Below, one piece after another: positions 16,281 through 27,058 of a stretch of 64,000 bases of DNA (positions are counted from its first letter, which is position 1; every line of letters starts with the position of its first letter). The stretch comes from an uncultured Sphingomonas sp. (GTDB lineage: Bacteria > Pseudomonadota > Alphaproteobacteria > Sphingomonadales > Sphingomonadaceae): the NCBI RefSeq assembly GCF_937871615.1, contig NZ_CALMPA010000046.1, forward strand, positions 248,001-312,000. Direction: 5' to 3'. The notes beneath the pieces were generated by a model. The model saw nothing but the letters and a program-made list of their open reading frames with translations, was not told the DNA's origin and did no database searches. The translations under genes and the position numbers were made by a program.

Positions 16281-18308
16281 TCAGCCTCGCCGCGACCGCC
16301 CGAGATACCAGCTCAAATTCGCCGGCCCCCGGCTGCGCGCGCGCGGCGGGTTCATCAGATCATAGACCACCGCATTTTCCAGCACACGCTGGACATAGTT
16401 GCGCGTCTCGCTGAACGGGATCGCCTCCACCCAATCGACCATATCGACCGATCCGGTGCGCGGATCGCCGTTCGCCGCGAGCCATTTGTTCACATTGCCG
16501 GGGCCGGCGTTATAGGCCGCGATCGCCAGCGGATAGCTGCCGAACCGGGCGAAAATACGCTGGAAATAACTCGATCCGAGCTGGATGTTATATCCAGTGT
16601 CGGTGGTCAGCGCGCCGACGTTATAGGCCAGCCCCATTTTCGCGGCCTGTTCGCGCGCGGTGCCGGGCATCAACTGCATCAGCCCGCGCGCGCCCGCGCC
16701 CGACACCGCCATGCGATCGAAATTGCTCTCCTGCCGCGCGATCGCGTGGATCATCGTCCATTCGTCTTCATAACCCGCGGGCACCGCGACGATCGGGAAG
16801 CCGGTGGCGCTATATTCGGTCAGCCCGTTCTGCATCGCGCTGCGCCCGACCAGCACGCCAAGATCCGGGCGGCCAAGCGAGCGGGACAGTTCGTCCGCCA
16901 GCAGGTGATCGGAATCGCTCGTCGCATCGAGGGCGATCTGCTTCAGAAACTGGGTCTGATCCTGCCACGCGTTGATCGAGCCAAGGAATTGCGCGGCGCG
17001 CACCACTTCCTTGTTGTAGAAGGCGGCGCGGGCCGTCGGGTTGATCGGCGTGGTATCATAAGCGGGAGGGGCGACCAGCGCCCGCCCGAGATGTTCGTTG
17101 GCGAGCTGGCCGTAATATTGATCGCGAAAACCCGCGGCATGATTGAACAGCGCGCCGGCATCGCCCGCGCGACCGGCCTTTTCCGCCGCGCGGGCGGCCC
17201 AGTAGAATCCCTTGGCGCGGGTTTGCGGCGCCACGCTGCCACGACCGTAACGCTCGAACAGCGGCATCGCGTCCGCCGGGCGGTTCAGCTTGTTGAGCGC
17301 GGTCTGGCCGGCGAGCCACACCAGATTGGTATATTGGTCGCGCTCGCCATAGGATTTGGTCGAAACGTCGGTGCCCGCCGGATAGGCATCATCCACCTGC
17401 CGCGCGATGTCATAAGCGGTCTGCCATTGGCCGTCGTTCGCCGCGCCGCGGGCGTTCGCGTAAAGAACGAGGTAGAATTTCTCGGGGTTTCCCGGTCGGT
17501 TCATCCCCGGCGCGCGGGTGCGGGCAAGCCATGCGCGCGCGTCGATCGGGGAGGTGCGCCCGAGCCAGGTGGCCTTGTCGGCGATATAGCCCGCGTCGCG
17601 CTCTCCGATCGGATCATATTGCCGGGCGAGGTCGGCGGCACTGGCCGCGCCGCTGCGGAAGGCGAGCCGCGCCTCGAACAGCGGGCGTTGCGACGAGGAG
17701 GTGAGATTGATCTGGCGCGCCGCCGCGCTGGTGGCGCCTTGCCACAGCAGCGCATCCATTCGCGCATCCTGATCCTCTGCCCGCAGCGCACCGCCGAATT
17801 GCTGGACAAGCGCGCTCTCGTCGCTCGGCGACAGCACGCCGCGCCGCCATGCCAGCCGCGCCGCCTCATTCGCCTGGGCCATCGCGCCGGTCGACGCGAG
17901 CGCCTTGGCATAAGCGAGGCCGCCGGCGGCGGATTGCGGCGGGAAGCGGCGGAAATAGGCGACCAGCGCGCTAGCGGACCCGGTGCCGGCTGCGGCCTGC
18001 CGCTCCGCCGCGCGTCGGTTCGCGGCTTCGCCGGGCCAGCCGGGGTGCGCGAGCAGGAAAGAGGCGTAACTATCGAAAGGCAGCGCGTCGGTCTGTTGCA
18101 GCGCCTTCCATTGCGCGATCGGCTGCGCCAGCCCGGCGGGGTTGACGCTCACTGGCGGCGGGACGACGACGGGGCGCGTCTCCACCTGCGCCGTGCGCGC
18201 ATTGGCCATGCGCGTGGCGTGAGAGTCATCCTGATCCTGCGCGAGCACGAGGGCCGCGCCGGCCGCTGCGAACAATCCGATCAAAGCACCTGCCTTCAAT
18301 CCAGTCAC
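16281..18308 (-). CDS. Soluble lytic murein transglycosylase (Slt-type)
   Basis: This periplasmic enzyme cleaves the glycan strands of peptidoglycan. A long alpha-helical superhelical region (about 60-500, TPR-like) precedes the catalytic SLT domain near residues 510-640. The catalytic glutamate is in IARQESNFDRMAVSGAGARGLMQLMPGTA and the last motif is AIAAYNAGPGNVNKWL. I choose a GTG at 18308 because it yields a compact signal peptide (TGLKAGALIGLFAAAGAALVLAQ). The frame extends to an ATG at 18362, but that adds 18 residues without such character. It is divergent from dapA. Confidence 0.9.
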   Translation of the reverse strand: MTGLKAGALIGLFAAAGAALVLAQDQDDSHATRMANARTAQVETRPVVVPPPVSVNPAGLAQPIAQWKALQQTDALPFDSYASFLLAHPGWPGEAANRRAAERQAAAGTGSASALVAYFRRFPPQSAAGGLAYAKALASTGAMAQANEAARLAWRRGVLSPSDESALVQQFGGALRAEDQDARMDALLWQGATSAAARQINLTSSSQRPLFEARLAFRSGAASAADLARQYDPIGERDAGYIADKATWLGRTSPIDARAWLARTRAPGMNRPGNPEKFYLVLYANARGAANDGQWQTAYDIARQVDDAYPAGTDVSTKSYGERDQYTNLVWLAGQTALNKLNRPADAMPLFERYGRGSVAPQTRAKGFYWAARAAEKAGRAGDAGALFNHAAGFRDQYYGQLANEHLGRALVAPPAYDTTPINPTARAAFYNKEVVRAAQFLGSINAWQDQTQFLKQIALDATSDSDHLLADELSRSLGRPDLGVLVGRSAMQNGLTEYSATGFPIVAVPAGYEDEWTMIHAIARQESNFDRMAVSGAGARGLMQLMPGTAREQAAKMGLAYNVGALTTDTGYNIQLGSSYFQRIFARFGSYPLAIAAYNAGPGNVNKWLAANGDPRTGSVDMVDWVEAIPFSETRNYVQRVLENAVVYDLMNPPRARSRGPANLSWYLGRSRRG

Positions 18309-18388
18309 CGTTATGGACAGACTAAAGGGTAAACCCGTATCTGTCCTGAACGAACCTACCATCTTCGCGCATTCAGGAACGCAAAATC

Positions 18389-19270
18389 ATGTTTTCCGGC
18401 TCAATTCCGGCGCTCGTCACGCCGTTCGACGCGCATGGCGAATTCATCGAATCAGCTTATCGTGATCTTGTCGAATGGCAGATCGCCGAAGGATCGGCGG
18501 CACTGGTGCCGTGCGGCACGACCGGCGAGGCCGCGACTCTCACCAAGGACGAGCAATTCGCGATTGTCCGCATCTGTGTCGATCAGGCGAAGGGGCGCGT
18601 GCCGGTGATCGCGGGCGCGGGATCGAACGACACGCGCGTCGCCGCCGCCAATATCGCCGCCGCGAAAGAAGCCGGTGCTGATGCCGCGCTGATGGTGCCG
18701 CCATATTACAACCGCCCGTCGCAGGAAGGCATCTATCAGCATTTCGCGGCGCTGGCGCCGCAGGCGGGCTTGCCGATCGTGCTCTACAACGTGCCTGCGC
18801 GCACGGTGACCGATATCCAGCCGGAAACCCTGATCCGTATCGTTGCCGATTTCCCGAAGGTGTTCGTCGCGGTGAAGGACGCGTCCGGCGTGCTCCAGCG
18901 GGTGTCGCAGCACCGCGCCGCGCTGGGTGAGGGATTCTGCCAGCTTTCGGGCAATGATGATCTGGCGCTCGGCTATAATGCGATGGGCGGCGTGGGGTGC
19001 ATTTCCGTCACCGCCAATGTCGTGCCCCGGCTGTGCGCCGATTTTCAGGCGGCCTGCGCTGCCGGAAATGCCGCCAAGGCGCTGGAACTGCACGACAGGC
19101 TGTTCGCGCTCCATGTCTCACTGTTCACCGATGCCTCGCCCGGCCCGGTGAAATATGCGATGACGAGGGTACGCCCCGGCTTCCCCGATGGTTTGCGCCT
19201 GCCGATGACCTGGCCGGGCGAGGCTTCGCGAAAAGCGGTCGACGCGGGGCTGGCGCGGGCGGGGCTGTAA
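18389..19270 (+). CDS. dapA: 4-hydroxy-tetrahydrodipicolinate synthase
   Basis: This enzyme condenses pyruvate with aspartate semialdehyde in the lysine and diaminopimelate pathway. It has 293 residues, the normal length. The Schiff-base lysine is K163 in VKDASG. The catalytic residues Y133 and R138 are in [11 protein letters not shown], and T44/T45 are in [11 protein letters not shown]. It leads a plus-strand group with smpB and a DUF2062 gene and is divergent from the lytic transglycosylase, so it sits beside another cell-wall gene. Confidence 0.97.
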   Translation: MFSGSIPALVTPFDAHGEFIESAYRDLVEWQIAEGSAALVPCGTTGEAATLTKDEQFAIVRICVDQAKGRVPVIAGAGSNDTRVAAANIAAAKEAGADAALMVPPYYNRPSQEGIYQHFAALAPQAGLPIVLYNVPARTVTDIQPETLIRIVADFPKVFVAVKDASGVLQRVSQHRAALGEGFCQLSGNDDLALGYNAMGGVGCISVTANVVPRLCADFQAACAAGNAAKALELHDRLFALHVSLFTDASPGPVKYAMTRVRPGFPDGLRLPMTWPGEASRKAVDAGLARAGL

Positions 19271-19319
19271 GCTTCGCCCCTTGCCGCCGGGGGCTTCGCC
19301 ACCCTACATCGCGCGTCTT

Positions 19320-19802
19320 ATGTCCCGTCCCAAGCCCGCCACCTTCGACAAGAAGAAGATCGTCGCCGAGAACCGGCGCGCCCGGTTCGAATATTCGATC
19401 GAGGACAAGTTCGAGGCGGGGATCGTGCTGACGGGCACGGAGGTGAAGTCGCTGCGTTTCGGCGAAGGCTCGATCGCGGAAAGCTATGCCGAGGTGAATG
19501 AAGGCGGCGTGTGGCTGATTAATTCGAACGTGCCCGAATTCAGCCACGGCAACCGTTTCAATCACGAGCCGCGCCGCCCGCGCAAACTGCTGCTGCACGA
19601 GCGCGAGATCAACAAGCTGCACGGCGCGGTGGCGCGTCAGGGCATGACGCTTGTGCCGCTCTCGGTTTATTTCAACGGGCAGGGGCGCGCGAAGGTCGAG
19701 CTTGCGCTCGCCAAGGGCCGCAAGGATCATGACAAGCGCGCGGCGATCAAGGAACGCGAATGGAAGCGTGAGGCCGGGCGCGTGCTGCGCGAGCGCGGCT
19801 GA
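19320..19802 (+). CDS. smpB: SsrA-binding protein SmpB
   Basis: SmpB delivers tmRNA to stalled ribosomes. The 160-residue protein shows the beta-barrel motifs [29 protein letters not shown] and [11 protein letters not shown], and the basic C-terminal tail [20 protein letters not shown] that enters the decoding centre. The ATG at 19320 fits the family start ([23 protein letters not shown]). The stop overlaps the next start by 1 bp. The ssrA gene is not in the window. Confidence 0.97.
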   Translation: MSRPKPATFDKKKIVAENRRARFEYSIEDKFEAGIVLTGTEVKSLRFGEGSIAESYAEVNEGGVWLINSNVPEFSHGNRFNHEPRRPRKLLLHEREINKLHGAVARQGMTLVPLSVYFNGQGRAKVELALAKGRKDHDKRAAIKEREWKREAGRVLRERG

Positions 19803-20362
19803 TGGCATCGCGAGCACCGGGCATGTGGCAGCGGTTCGCCGCATGGTGCCAGCGCAATCTGCCGACCCGCGAATCGATGGAGAACAGCCGATTGCTGCGC
19901 CCGGTGGCGCACCGCGTGCTGGCCCCGCATCTCTGGCGGTTCACCCGCCGCTCGGTGCCGCGTGGCGTGGCGCTCGGGATGGTGACGGGCGTCCTTTTTC
20001 CCGTCGCGCAGATTCCGTTTTCCGCGCTGCTCGCGCTGCCGCTGCGCGCCAATATTCCCGCCGCCGCGCTCACCACGTTCGTGACCAATCCGATCACCAC
20101 GCCGCCCTTGTGGGTCGCCGCTTACTGGATCGGGAAATGGGCGCTCCATATCGACAGCGCGTTGCCCGGAGATCCGGTGCGCGATGCGGTCGAATCGGGC
20201 TGGATGCAGTGGCTGTTGTCCGATGCGGCCCCGGCCACCGCCACGGGGCTGCTGATCGTGACGGCGACGTTCGCGATCGGCGGCTATTTCCTGTCGGCGC
20301 TTGGCTGGCGGCTGTGGATCGGGCGCAAGTGGAGCAATCGTCGCATTCGTAACCAAGATTGA
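19802..20362 (+). CDS. DUF2062 membrane protein
   Basis: This 186-residue protein of unknown function has a basic N-terminus, then RSVPRGVALGMVTGVLFPVAQIPFSALLALPLRANIPAAALTTFVTNPITTPPLWVAAYWIG, the DUF2062 signature with a P-x-x-Q/T-x-x-x-x region and the TNPxTTPP motif. A C-terminal membrane helix (LIVTATFAIGGYFLSALGW) ends in a basic tail. It is coupled to smpB by a 1-bp overlap (TGATG). Confidence 0.88.
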   Translation: MASRAPGMWQRFAAWCQRNLPTRESMENSRLLRPVAHRVLAPHLWRFTRRSVPRGVALGMVTGVLFPVAQIPFSALLALPLRANIPAAALTTFVTNPITTPPLWVAAYWIGKWALHIDSALPGDPVRDAVESGWMQWLLSDAAPATATGLLIVTATFAIGGYFLSALGWRLWIGRKWSNRRIRNQD

Positions 20363-20421
20363 CGAGGCGTGTTATCGGCGTAAATCACGGGGCATTCTGA
20401 AAGATTGAAGGGCTTCCCCAG

Positions 20422-22455
20422 ATGCGTTCGATCATCCTTGCCTCCATGCTTGTCTCGGTTGGGGCCGCTGCGGTCGCGCAGACCGCGCCGCAATCAGCGC
20501 CCGCCGATCAATCCCGCCCGCAGATCGGCGATTTCGGTTTCGACATGAGCGGTCGCGATCCGTCCGTCCCGCCGGGGAAGGATTTCTACGATTACGCGAA
20601 CGGCGATTGGCAGAAGGTGACGCAGATTCCGGCTGATCGCGCCGCTTATGGCATGTTCCACAAGCTGCAGGATCTGTCGCAACAGCGCCTGCGCACGTTG
20701 CTGGAGGAGGTGTCGAAGCAGCCGGGTAACAAGTCGGGCGATTTCTACGCGAGCTTCATGGACGAAGCGACCGTCAACGCGAAGGGCGCGGCGCCGATCA
20801 AGCCGTGGCTGGCCGCGATCAGGGCGGTGAAGGACAAAAGCGGCCTCGCCGTCGAGGCGGCGCGGATGCAGCGCAATGGCGTGTCGGGCCTGTTTCAGGT
20901 CTATGTCGGGCAGGACGACAAGAACCCGGATAACTATATCGTCAGCCTCGCGCAGGGCGGGTTGGGGCTGCCCGACCGGGATTATTATCTGAAGGACGAT
21001 CCAAAGCTCGCCGAAGCGCGCGCCGCCTATCAGGTGTATCTCGCGAAGATGCTGACGCTGGCTGGCGAGTCCGACGCGGAAAAACGCGCAGCGGCGGTAT
21101 TCGCATTCGAGAAGGCGCTCGCGAACGCGCATTGGACGCGGATCGAAAGCCGCGACGCGGACAAGACGTATAACAAGTTCGCTTTCGCCGATCTCGCAAC
21201 GCGCGCGCCGGGCTTCGCCTGGGGCGATTTCGCCAAAGCGGCGGGGATGCCGGCCACCGGGGATTATCTCGTCGCCCAGCCGAGCGCGCTGACCGGCGAG
21301 GCGAAACTATGGGCGACGACGCCGCTCGCGGTGCTGAAGGATCATCTGATGCTGCGCACGATCAGCAGCTATGCGCGGTTCCTTTCATCCGATTTCGACA
21401 AGGCGCGCTTCGCATTCTACGGAACCACGCTGTCCGGCACGCCGGAGCAGCCGGCGCGGTGGAAACGCGGCAGCGATCTCATCAAGGATGAACTCGGCGA
21501 GGATATCGGGCGCGCCTATGTCGCGAGATATTTCCCGCCCGAGGCGAAGGCGGCGGCTGACGAACTGGTGAAGAATCTGATCGGGGCGATGGGCGCCCGG
21601 CTCAGCAAGCTCGAATGGATGGCGCCGGAGACGAAGGAGAAGGCGCTCGCCAAGCTCGCCGCCTTCCGCCCCAAGATCGGCTACCCGGCGAAATGGCGTG
21701 ATTATTCGAAGCTTCAGGTGGTGCGCGGTGATCTGTTCGGGAATGTCGCGCGCGCTAATGCGTTCGATTTTCAGCGCGATCTCGATAAGCTCGGCAAGCC
21801 GGTGGACCGTGACGAATGGTTCATGACGCCGATGGAGATCAACGCATATTACAACCCGGCGATGAACGAGATCGTCTTCCCCGCGGCGATCCTCCAGCCG
21901 CCGTTCTTCGATCCCAAGGCCGATCCGGCGGTGAATTACGGCGCGATCGGCGCGGTGATCGGGCATGAGATCAGCCACGGCTTCGACGATCAGGGCCGCA
22001 AATACGATGCGACGGGCAAGCTGACCGACTGGTGGACGCCGCGCGATGTGGAGCGGTTCAAGAGCTTCACCGACAAGCTTGTGGCGCAATATGACGCGTA
22101 TGAGCCGCTGCCGGGCCAGCATATCCAGGGCGGCCTGACGCTGGGTGAAAACATCGCCGATCTCGCCGGGCTGACCGTCGCGATCGACGCCTATCACAAG
22201 ACGCTCGGCGGCAATCCCGCGCCGGTGCTGGATGGCACGAGCGGCGATCAGCGCTTCTATCTCGGCTGGGCGCAGGTATGGCGGATCAAGGAGCGGGAGC
22301 CGGCGTTGCGCCAGGCGCTGCTGTCCGATCCGCACGCGCCGGGCCATTGGCGGGTGCTTACCGTGCGCAATCTCGATCCGTGGTATTCGGCGTATGATGT
22401 GAAGGCGGGTGACGCGCTTTACCTCTCGCCTGAGGCCCGCGTTCGTATCTGGTGA
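20422..22455 (+). CDS. M13-family zinc metallopeptidase (neprilysin/PepO-like)
   Basis: This is an exported endopeptidase of 677 residues. A signal peptide (MRSIILASMLVSVGAAAVAQ) precedes the M13 N-terminal domain and the catalytic domain. The zinc motif HEISH is at residues 515-519, with the third ligand E576 in ENIADLAGL. NAYYNPAMNEIVFPAAILQPPFF, WAQVWRIKE and a short C-terminal W are family hallmarks. It degrades oligopeptides in the periplasm. Confidence 0.96.
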   Translation: MRSIILASMLVSVGAAAVAQTAPQSAPADQSRPQIGDFGFDMSGRDPSVPPGKDFYDYANGDWQKVTQIPADRAAYGMFHKLQDLSQQRLRTLLEEVSKQPGNKSGDFYASFMDEATVNAKGAAPIKPWLAAIRAVKDKSGLAVEAARMQRNGVSGLFQVYVGQDDKNPDNYIVSLAQGGLGLPDRDYYLKDDPKLAEARAAYQVYLAKMLTLAGESDAEKRAAAVFAFEKALANAHWTRIESRDADKTYNKFAFADLATRAPGFAWGDFAKAAGMPATGDYLVAQPSALTGEAKLWATTPLAVLKDHLMLRTISSYARFLSSDFDKARFAFYGTTLSGTPEQPARWKRGSDLIKDELGEDIGRAYVARYFPPEAKAAADELVKNLIGAMGARLSKLEWMAPETKEKALAKLAAFRPKIGYPAKWRDYSKLQVVRGDLFGNVARANAFDFQRDLDKLGKPVDRDEWFMTPMEINAYYNPAMNEIVFPAAILQPPFFDPKADPAVNYGAIGAVIGHEISHGFDDQGRKYDATGKLTDWWTPRDVERFKSFTDKLVAQYDAYEPLPGQHIQGGLTLGENIADLAGLTVAIDAYHKTLGGNPAPVLDGTSGDQRFYLGWAQVWRIKEREPALRQALLSDPHAPGHWRVLTVRNLDPWYSAYDVKAGDALYLSPEARVRIW

Positions 22456-22463
22456 TCCTCTCC

Positions 22464-22498
22464 GCCGCCCGCACGCGCTTGACGTGTGGCGGGCGGCG
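22464..22498. terminator. GC-rich hairpin between the M13 peptidase and cckA
   Basis: CGCCGCCCGC and GCGGGCGGCG are complementary arms around a loop containing CTTGACG, directly downstream of the peptidase stop. There is no T-run, so termination is uncertain. Confidence 0.35.
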
Positions 22499-22515
22499 AA
22501 GGATCACCCACGATC

Positions 22516-24900
22516 ATGGCATCCCGATCGCTCGCCCCGCAGATATTGCTCACCCCGCGCGCAGCGTTGCTGATCGCGGTGGCGGCTGGCGTGCTCGCTG
22601 CGCTTCTCGTGCTGTGGCTGGTCGGGGATCGCGCGTTCGCGGGCGCCTTTCTCGCCACCGCGATCGTGGCGGGCGGGGCGGCTGTCGCGTGGCGCTCGCT
22701 TGCCGGCGCACGCGGCGATATCGTGCACGAAGTCGATTGGGGGCTGGCGCGCGCGATCGCGCAAACCTCTGGCGAGGCGATCGCGGTTACGGATCGCACC
22801 GGGCGGCTGGTATGCGCGAACGATCTGTATGAGGCGCTGTTCGACGGTTTCCCGACCCCGCCGGCACTGTCGCTGAGGGAGGAGGATGACGCATCGCTTG
22901 CCGTCGCCGGGCGGGCGGCGTGGCGCGACGGGGAGGCGCGTGCCGAACATATCCGGCTGGAGCATCAGGCCGTCAACGTCGCTATCGTCCGCGCTGGCGA
23001 GCGGCAGGACATGTTGATCTGGCGCTTCGAGCGTGCGGCGGATGCGAGCCGCGCCGATCGCCTGATCCATGCGCTCGATGGCGAACTCGGCGACCGGCTT
23101 GGCGCGGCGGGCATCATGGCGGCGATGATCGCCCCGGACGGGCGCATTCTCTCCGCCAATCCGGTGTTTCGCCATCGTGCGCTCGGCGGCGGCGGGGGAA
23201 GTGCCGCCGGCATGGATTTCGCGCGCTTCCTGATTACCGACAGCCGCGGGCTGGTCCGTTTCGAGCGCGAAGGGCTGGACGGAAACCCGCTGCGCCTGGT
23301 GCAGGTGCCGTTCGCTGACGGCGACAATGGCCCGATCCTGATCGCGATGCTCGATGACGAGGATCTACCGGCCACCGATGGCGCGACCGCGACGAGCCAT
23401 ATCAACACGCTCGTCTCGCTGATGCCCGTGGGGATCGCGCTGGTCGATCGCGAGGGGCGCTTCGTTCAGATGAATGACGTGTTCACCCGCGCCGCCGGAA
23501 TCGATCCCGCCGCTCCGCCGCTCTATCCCGGCGATCTCGTGGTGCGCGAGGACAAGGCGGCTGTGGCCGATGCGGTGCGGCGCTTCGCAAACGGCGCGGC
23601 CCAGTCCAGCGACATGGCGGTGCGGCTGCGCGATCACCCGGACGAGCCGATCGCGTTGACGATCGCCGGTGCGCGCGGCCTTGGCGCGGCTGCCGTCGTG
23701 CTGAGCCTGAAGGACAATAGCGAGGAATCGCGCCTCAAACGCGAGGTGGCGCAGGTCACCAAGATGCAGGCGGTGGGCCAGCTCGCCGGGGGCGTGGCGC
23801 ATGATTTCAACAATATCCTGACCGCGATCCTCGGACATTGCGATCTGATGCTGATGCGTCATTCGCCGGGCGACAGCGATTATGACGACATTCAGCAAAT
23901 CCGCAGCAATTCCAATCGGGCCGCGGGGTTGACGCGGCAGCTGCTCGCCTTTTCGCGCCAGCAGACGCTTCGCCCGCAAATCCTGCAATTGCCCGATGTG
24001 GTTTCGGAAGTGTCGAACCTGCTCAAGCGGTTGCTGGGCGAAACGGTGACGCTGAACGTCAGCCACGGTCGCGATCTCGGCCCGGTGCGCGCCGATCCGG
24101 GGCAGCTCGAACAGGTCGTCGTCAATCTCGCGGTGAATGCGCGCGATGCGATGCTCTCGCGCAATCCGCACGGCGGCGGCACGCTGACGATCCGCACCCG
24201 CGCGGTCAGCGTCGCGGAGGTGCGCGCGCGGGGCAGCGACATCATGCCGGCGGCCGATTATACCGCGCTCGAAATCTCCGATACCGGCACCGGGATTCCG
24301 CCTGAGGTTTTGCCCAAGATTTTCGAGCCGTTCTTCACCACGAAGGAAGTCGGCAAGGGAACCGGGCTTGGGCTTTCCACCGTTTATGGCATCGTCAAAC
24401 AATCCGGTGGCTATATCTTCGCGGATTCGAAGCCGGGGCAGGGCGCCACTTTCACGATCTATCTGCCGGTGCACAACAGCGGGACGGTGGCGCCCGTTCG
24501 CGCCGCGCCGCGCCCGCGCCAGGCCGATCTGTGGGGAACGGGCACCGTGTTGCTGGTGGAGGACGAAGCGATGGTGCGCGCGGTGGCGGAACGCGCGCTG
24601 TCGCGGCAGGGCTATACGGTGCTCAGCGCCGAAAACGGGGAGGTGGCGCTGGAACTGCTCGAAACCTGCCAAGCGCCCGATCTGCTGATATCGGACGTTG
24701 TGATGCCGACGATGGACGGGCCGACGATGGCGCGCCACGCGCGTGAGCGATATCCGCAGCTCCCGATCCTGTTCATGTCGGGCTATGCCGAAGAGCAGCT
24801 TCGTCGGTCGATCGATCTGGAGAATGTATCCTTCCTGCCGAAGCCCTTTTCGGTGCAGCAGCTTGCAGAGGCGGCGCGCGACGCGCTGACACAGGCATGA
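22516..24900 (+). CDS. cckA: Hybrid histidine kinase CckA
   Basis: CckA is the bifunctional kinase/phosphatase at the top of the CtrA phosphorelay. The protein has 794 residues. Two membrane helices (about 15-60) are followed by two PAS-like segments (about 85-190 and 295-400). The HisKA domain has the phospho-acceptor H429 in [16 protein letters not shown], and the ATPase domain has [10 protein letters not shown] and [48 protein letters not shown]-terminal receiver carries D727 in [13 protein letters not shown]. Domain order and the [15 protein letters not shown] segment match CckA. Its partner ChpT is encoded at 56.9 kb. Confidence 0.93.
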   Translation: MASRSLAPQILLTPRAALLIAVAAGVLAALLVLWLVGDRAFAGAFLATAIVAGGAAVAWRSLAGARGDIVHEVDWGLARAIAQTSGEAIAVTDRTGRLVCANDLYEALFDGFPTPPALSLREEDDASLAVAGRAAWRDGEARAEHIRLEHQAVNVAIVRAGERQDMLIWRFERAADASRADRLIHALDGELGDRLGAAGIMAAMIAPDGRILSANPVFRHRALGGGGGSAAGMDFARFLITDSRGLVRFEREGLDGNPLRLVQVPFADGDNGPILIAMLDDEDLPATDGATATSHINTLVSLMPVGIALVDREGRFVQMNDVFTRAAGIDPAAPPLYPGDLVVREDKAAVADAVRRFANGAAQSSDMAVRLRDHPDEPIALTIAGARGLGAAAVVLSLKDNSEESRLKREVAQVTKMQAVGQLAGGVAHDFNNILTAILGHCDLMLMRHSPGDSDYDDIQQIRSNSNRAAGLTRQLLAFSRQQTLRPQILQLPDVVSEVSNLLKRLLGETVTLNVSHGRDLGPVRADPGQLEQVVVNLAVNARDAMLSRNPHGGGTLTIRTRAVSVAEVRARGSDIMPAADYTALEISDTGTGIPPEVLPKIFEPFFTTKEVGKGTGLGLSTVYGIVKQSGGYIFADSKPGQGATFTIYLPVHNSGTVAPVRAAPRPRQADLWGTGTVLLVEDEAMVRAVAERALSRQGYTVLSAENGEVALELLETCQAPDLLISDVVMPTMDGPTMARHARERYPQLPILFMSGYAEEQLRRSIDLENVSFLPKPFSVQQLAEAARDALTQA

Positions 24901-24940
24901 CGAGCTTGCGTCGCGGGTTGTGCTTGTTATGGCCCGGCGC

Positions 24941-25291
24941 ATGACCCAGCAAATCCTGATCGTCGAGGATGAACCGCTCATCGCGATGATGCTGGAGGAT
25001 TTTCTCGATGCATTGGGAAAAGGCTGCGCGGGCACCGCGGATTGCAGCGCGGAGGCACTGCCGCTGATCGAGGCCGGCGCGGTCGATTGCGCGATTCTCG
25101 ATGTGAATCTGCGCGGCGGGGAAAAGAGCTGGGCGATCGCGGACGCGCTGGCCACCGCCGATATCCCGTTCGTGTTCGCGACGGGCGGCGGCGAGGAAAC
25201 GATCGTCAATCGCCATCGCGAACGCCCGCGCCTGATGAAACCGTTCACGATGGAGGGCGTGGAACAGGCGCTGAACCGGCTTCTTGCCTGA
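24941..25291 (+). CDS. Single-domain response regulator, FAT GUY type
   Basis: This 116-residue protein is a receiver domain only. Acidic residues E9/D10/E11 and the phospho-acceptor D54 in AILDVNLRGG are present, as is K100. The segment PFVFATGGGE (76-85) is the FAT GUY hallmark, in which the usual switch Ser/Thr region is replaced by FATG. Family members in sphingomonads and Caulobacter act as phospho-relay modulators without DNA-binding output, for example in the general stress response. It lies 40 bp after cckA on the same strand. Confidence 0.88.
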   Translation: MTQQILIVEDEPLIAMMLEDFLDALGKGCAGTADCSAEALPLIEAGAVDCAILDVNLRGGEKSWAIADALATADIPFVFATGGGEETIVNRHRERPRLMKPFTMEGVEQALNRLLA

Positions 25292-25336
25292 TGCAAAGGG
25301 TTGCGCGGGTGCGGCACGCGGCCTAGCGAAGCCGGC

Positions 25337-27058
25337 ATGACGCATCAATTCGACAAGTCTCGCCTGCCCAGTCGGCATGTTTCGGTGGGTCCGGAGCGTG
25401 CTCCGCATCGCAGTTATTACTATGCGATGGGTTTGACCGAGGAGGAAATCGCCCGCCCGTTCGTGGCGCTCGCCTCCGCCGGTAACGACAGCGCGCCGTG
25501 CAACACCACGCTCGATGCACAGGCGGATGCCGCGCGTCGCGGGGTGGAGCAGGGCGGCGGCACCCCGCGCCGCTTCAACACGATCACCGTGACGGACGGG
25601 ATCGCGATGGGCCATCAGGGCATGAAGTCCAGCCTCGTCAGCCGCGAGGTGATCGCCGATTCGGTCGAACTTTCGGTGCGCGGCCATTGTTATGACGCGC
25701 TGGTCGGCTTCGCCGGGTGCGACAAATCTCTGCCGGGCATGATGATGTCGATGCTGCGGCTCAATATCCCGTCGATCTTCGTTTATGGCGGGTCGATCCT
25801 GCCCGGTCGCTATCAGGGCCGCGATGTGACGGTGGTGGACGTGTTCGAGGTGGTCGGCAAATATGCCGCGCACGCCTGCCCGATCGAGGAAGTCCACGCG
25901 CTGGAAAAGGTCGCCTGCCCAGGCCATGGCGCGTGCGGCGGCCAATATACCGCTAACACCATGGCATGCGTCGGCGAGGCGATCGGATTGTCGTTACCGA
26001 ACAGCAACATGGTTCCGGCACCTTATACGTCGCGTGAACAGATTGCGGTGGCGGCGGGCGCGCAGGTGATGGAGCTTCTGGCGAAAAACATCCGCCCGCG
26101 CGACATCTGCACCCGCGAGGCGTTCGAGAATGCCGCGCGCATCGTGGCCGCGACTGGCGGCTCCACTAATGGCGCGCTCCACTTGCCGGCGATGGCGAAC
26201 GAAGCGGGGATTGATTTCGACCTGTTCGACGTGGCCGAACTTTTCAAGACCACGCCATATTGCGCGGATCTAAAGCCCGGCGGGAAATATGTCGCCAAGG
26301 ATATGTATGAGGCGGGCGGCGTGTACATGCTGATGAAGACGCTGCTGGCGGAGGGGCTGTTGCACGGCAATTGCCTGACCGTCACCGGGCGAACGCTGGG
26401 CGAGAATATCGACGAAGTGACGTGGAACCCCGATCAGAAGGTGATCTATGACGCGAAGGCGCCGATCACCCCCACTGGCGGCGTCGTCGGGCTGAAGGGC
26501 AGCCTCGCTCCGGAGGGCGCGATCGTGAAGGTCGCGGGGATGCACCGCCTGCAGTTCGAGGGGCCGGCGCGCTGCTTCGATTGCGAGGAAGAAGCGTTCG
26601 AGGCGGTCGAGAAGCGGGAGATCGTCGACGGGCAGGTGGTGGTGATCCGCTACGAAGGGCCAAAGGGCGGCCCCGGTATGCGGGAAATGCTTTCCACCAC
26701 GGCTGCGCTCTATGGCCTTGGCATGGGTGAAAAGGTGGCACTGATTACCGATGGCCGTTTCTCAGGCGCGACGCGCGGTTTCTGCATCGGCCATGTCGGC
26801 CCGGAGGCCGCCGAATGCGGCCCGATCGCGCTGGTCGAGGATGGCGATACGATCCGCATCGACGCCGAGGCGGGCACGATCGACCTGCTGGTCGACGAGG
26901 CGGTGCTCGCGGAACGCCGCGCGCGCTGGAAGCCACGCGAGAACGATTATGGCTCGGGCGCGCTATGGCGCTACGCGCAGAATGTCGGCCCGGCGCGCAA
27001 GGGCGCGCTGACCCATCCCGGCGCGACAGCGGAGCGCCATGTTTACGCGGATATCTGA
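25337..27058 (+). CDS. ilvD: Dihydroxy-acid dehydratase
   Basis: This enzyme converts 2,3-dihydroxy-3-methyl acids to 2-oxo acids in branched-chain amino acid synthesis. It has 573 residues. Cysteines for an Fe-S cluster are in SAPCNTTLD (C55), [12 protein letters not shown] and [14 protein letters not shown], the three-Cys pattern of [2Fe-2S] dehydratases. The C-terminal swivel domain shows [20 protein letters not shown]. The ATG at 25337 gives [16 protein letters not shown]. It overlaps the following lipoprotein gene by 20 bp. Confidence 0.96.
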   Translation: MTHQFDKSRLPSRHVSVGPERAPHRSYYYAMGLTEEEIARPFVALASAGNDSAPCNTTLDAQADAARRGVEQGGGTPRRFNTITVTDGIAMGHQGMKSSLVSREVIADSVELSVRGHCYDALVGFAGCDKSLPGMMMSMLRLNIPSIFVYGGSILPGRYQGRDVTVVDVFEVVGKYAAHACPIEEVHALEKVACPGHGACGGQYTANTMACVGEAIGLSLPNSNMVPAPYTSREQIAVAAGAQVMELLAKNIRPRDICTREAFENAARIVAATGGSTNGALHLPAMANEAGIDFDLFDVAELFKTTPYCADLKPGGKYVAKDMYEAGGVYMLMKTLLAEGLLHGNCLTVTGRTLGENIDEVTWNPDQKVIYDAKAPITPTGGVVGLKGSLAPEGAIVKVAGMHRLQFEGPARCFDCEEEAFEAVEKREIVDGQVVVIRYEGPKGGPGMREMLSTTAALYGLGMGEKVALITDGRFSGATRGFCIGHVGPEAAECGPIALVEDGDTIRIDAEAGTIDLLVDEAVLAERRARWKPRENDYGSGALWRYAQNVGPARKGALTHPGATAERHVYADI

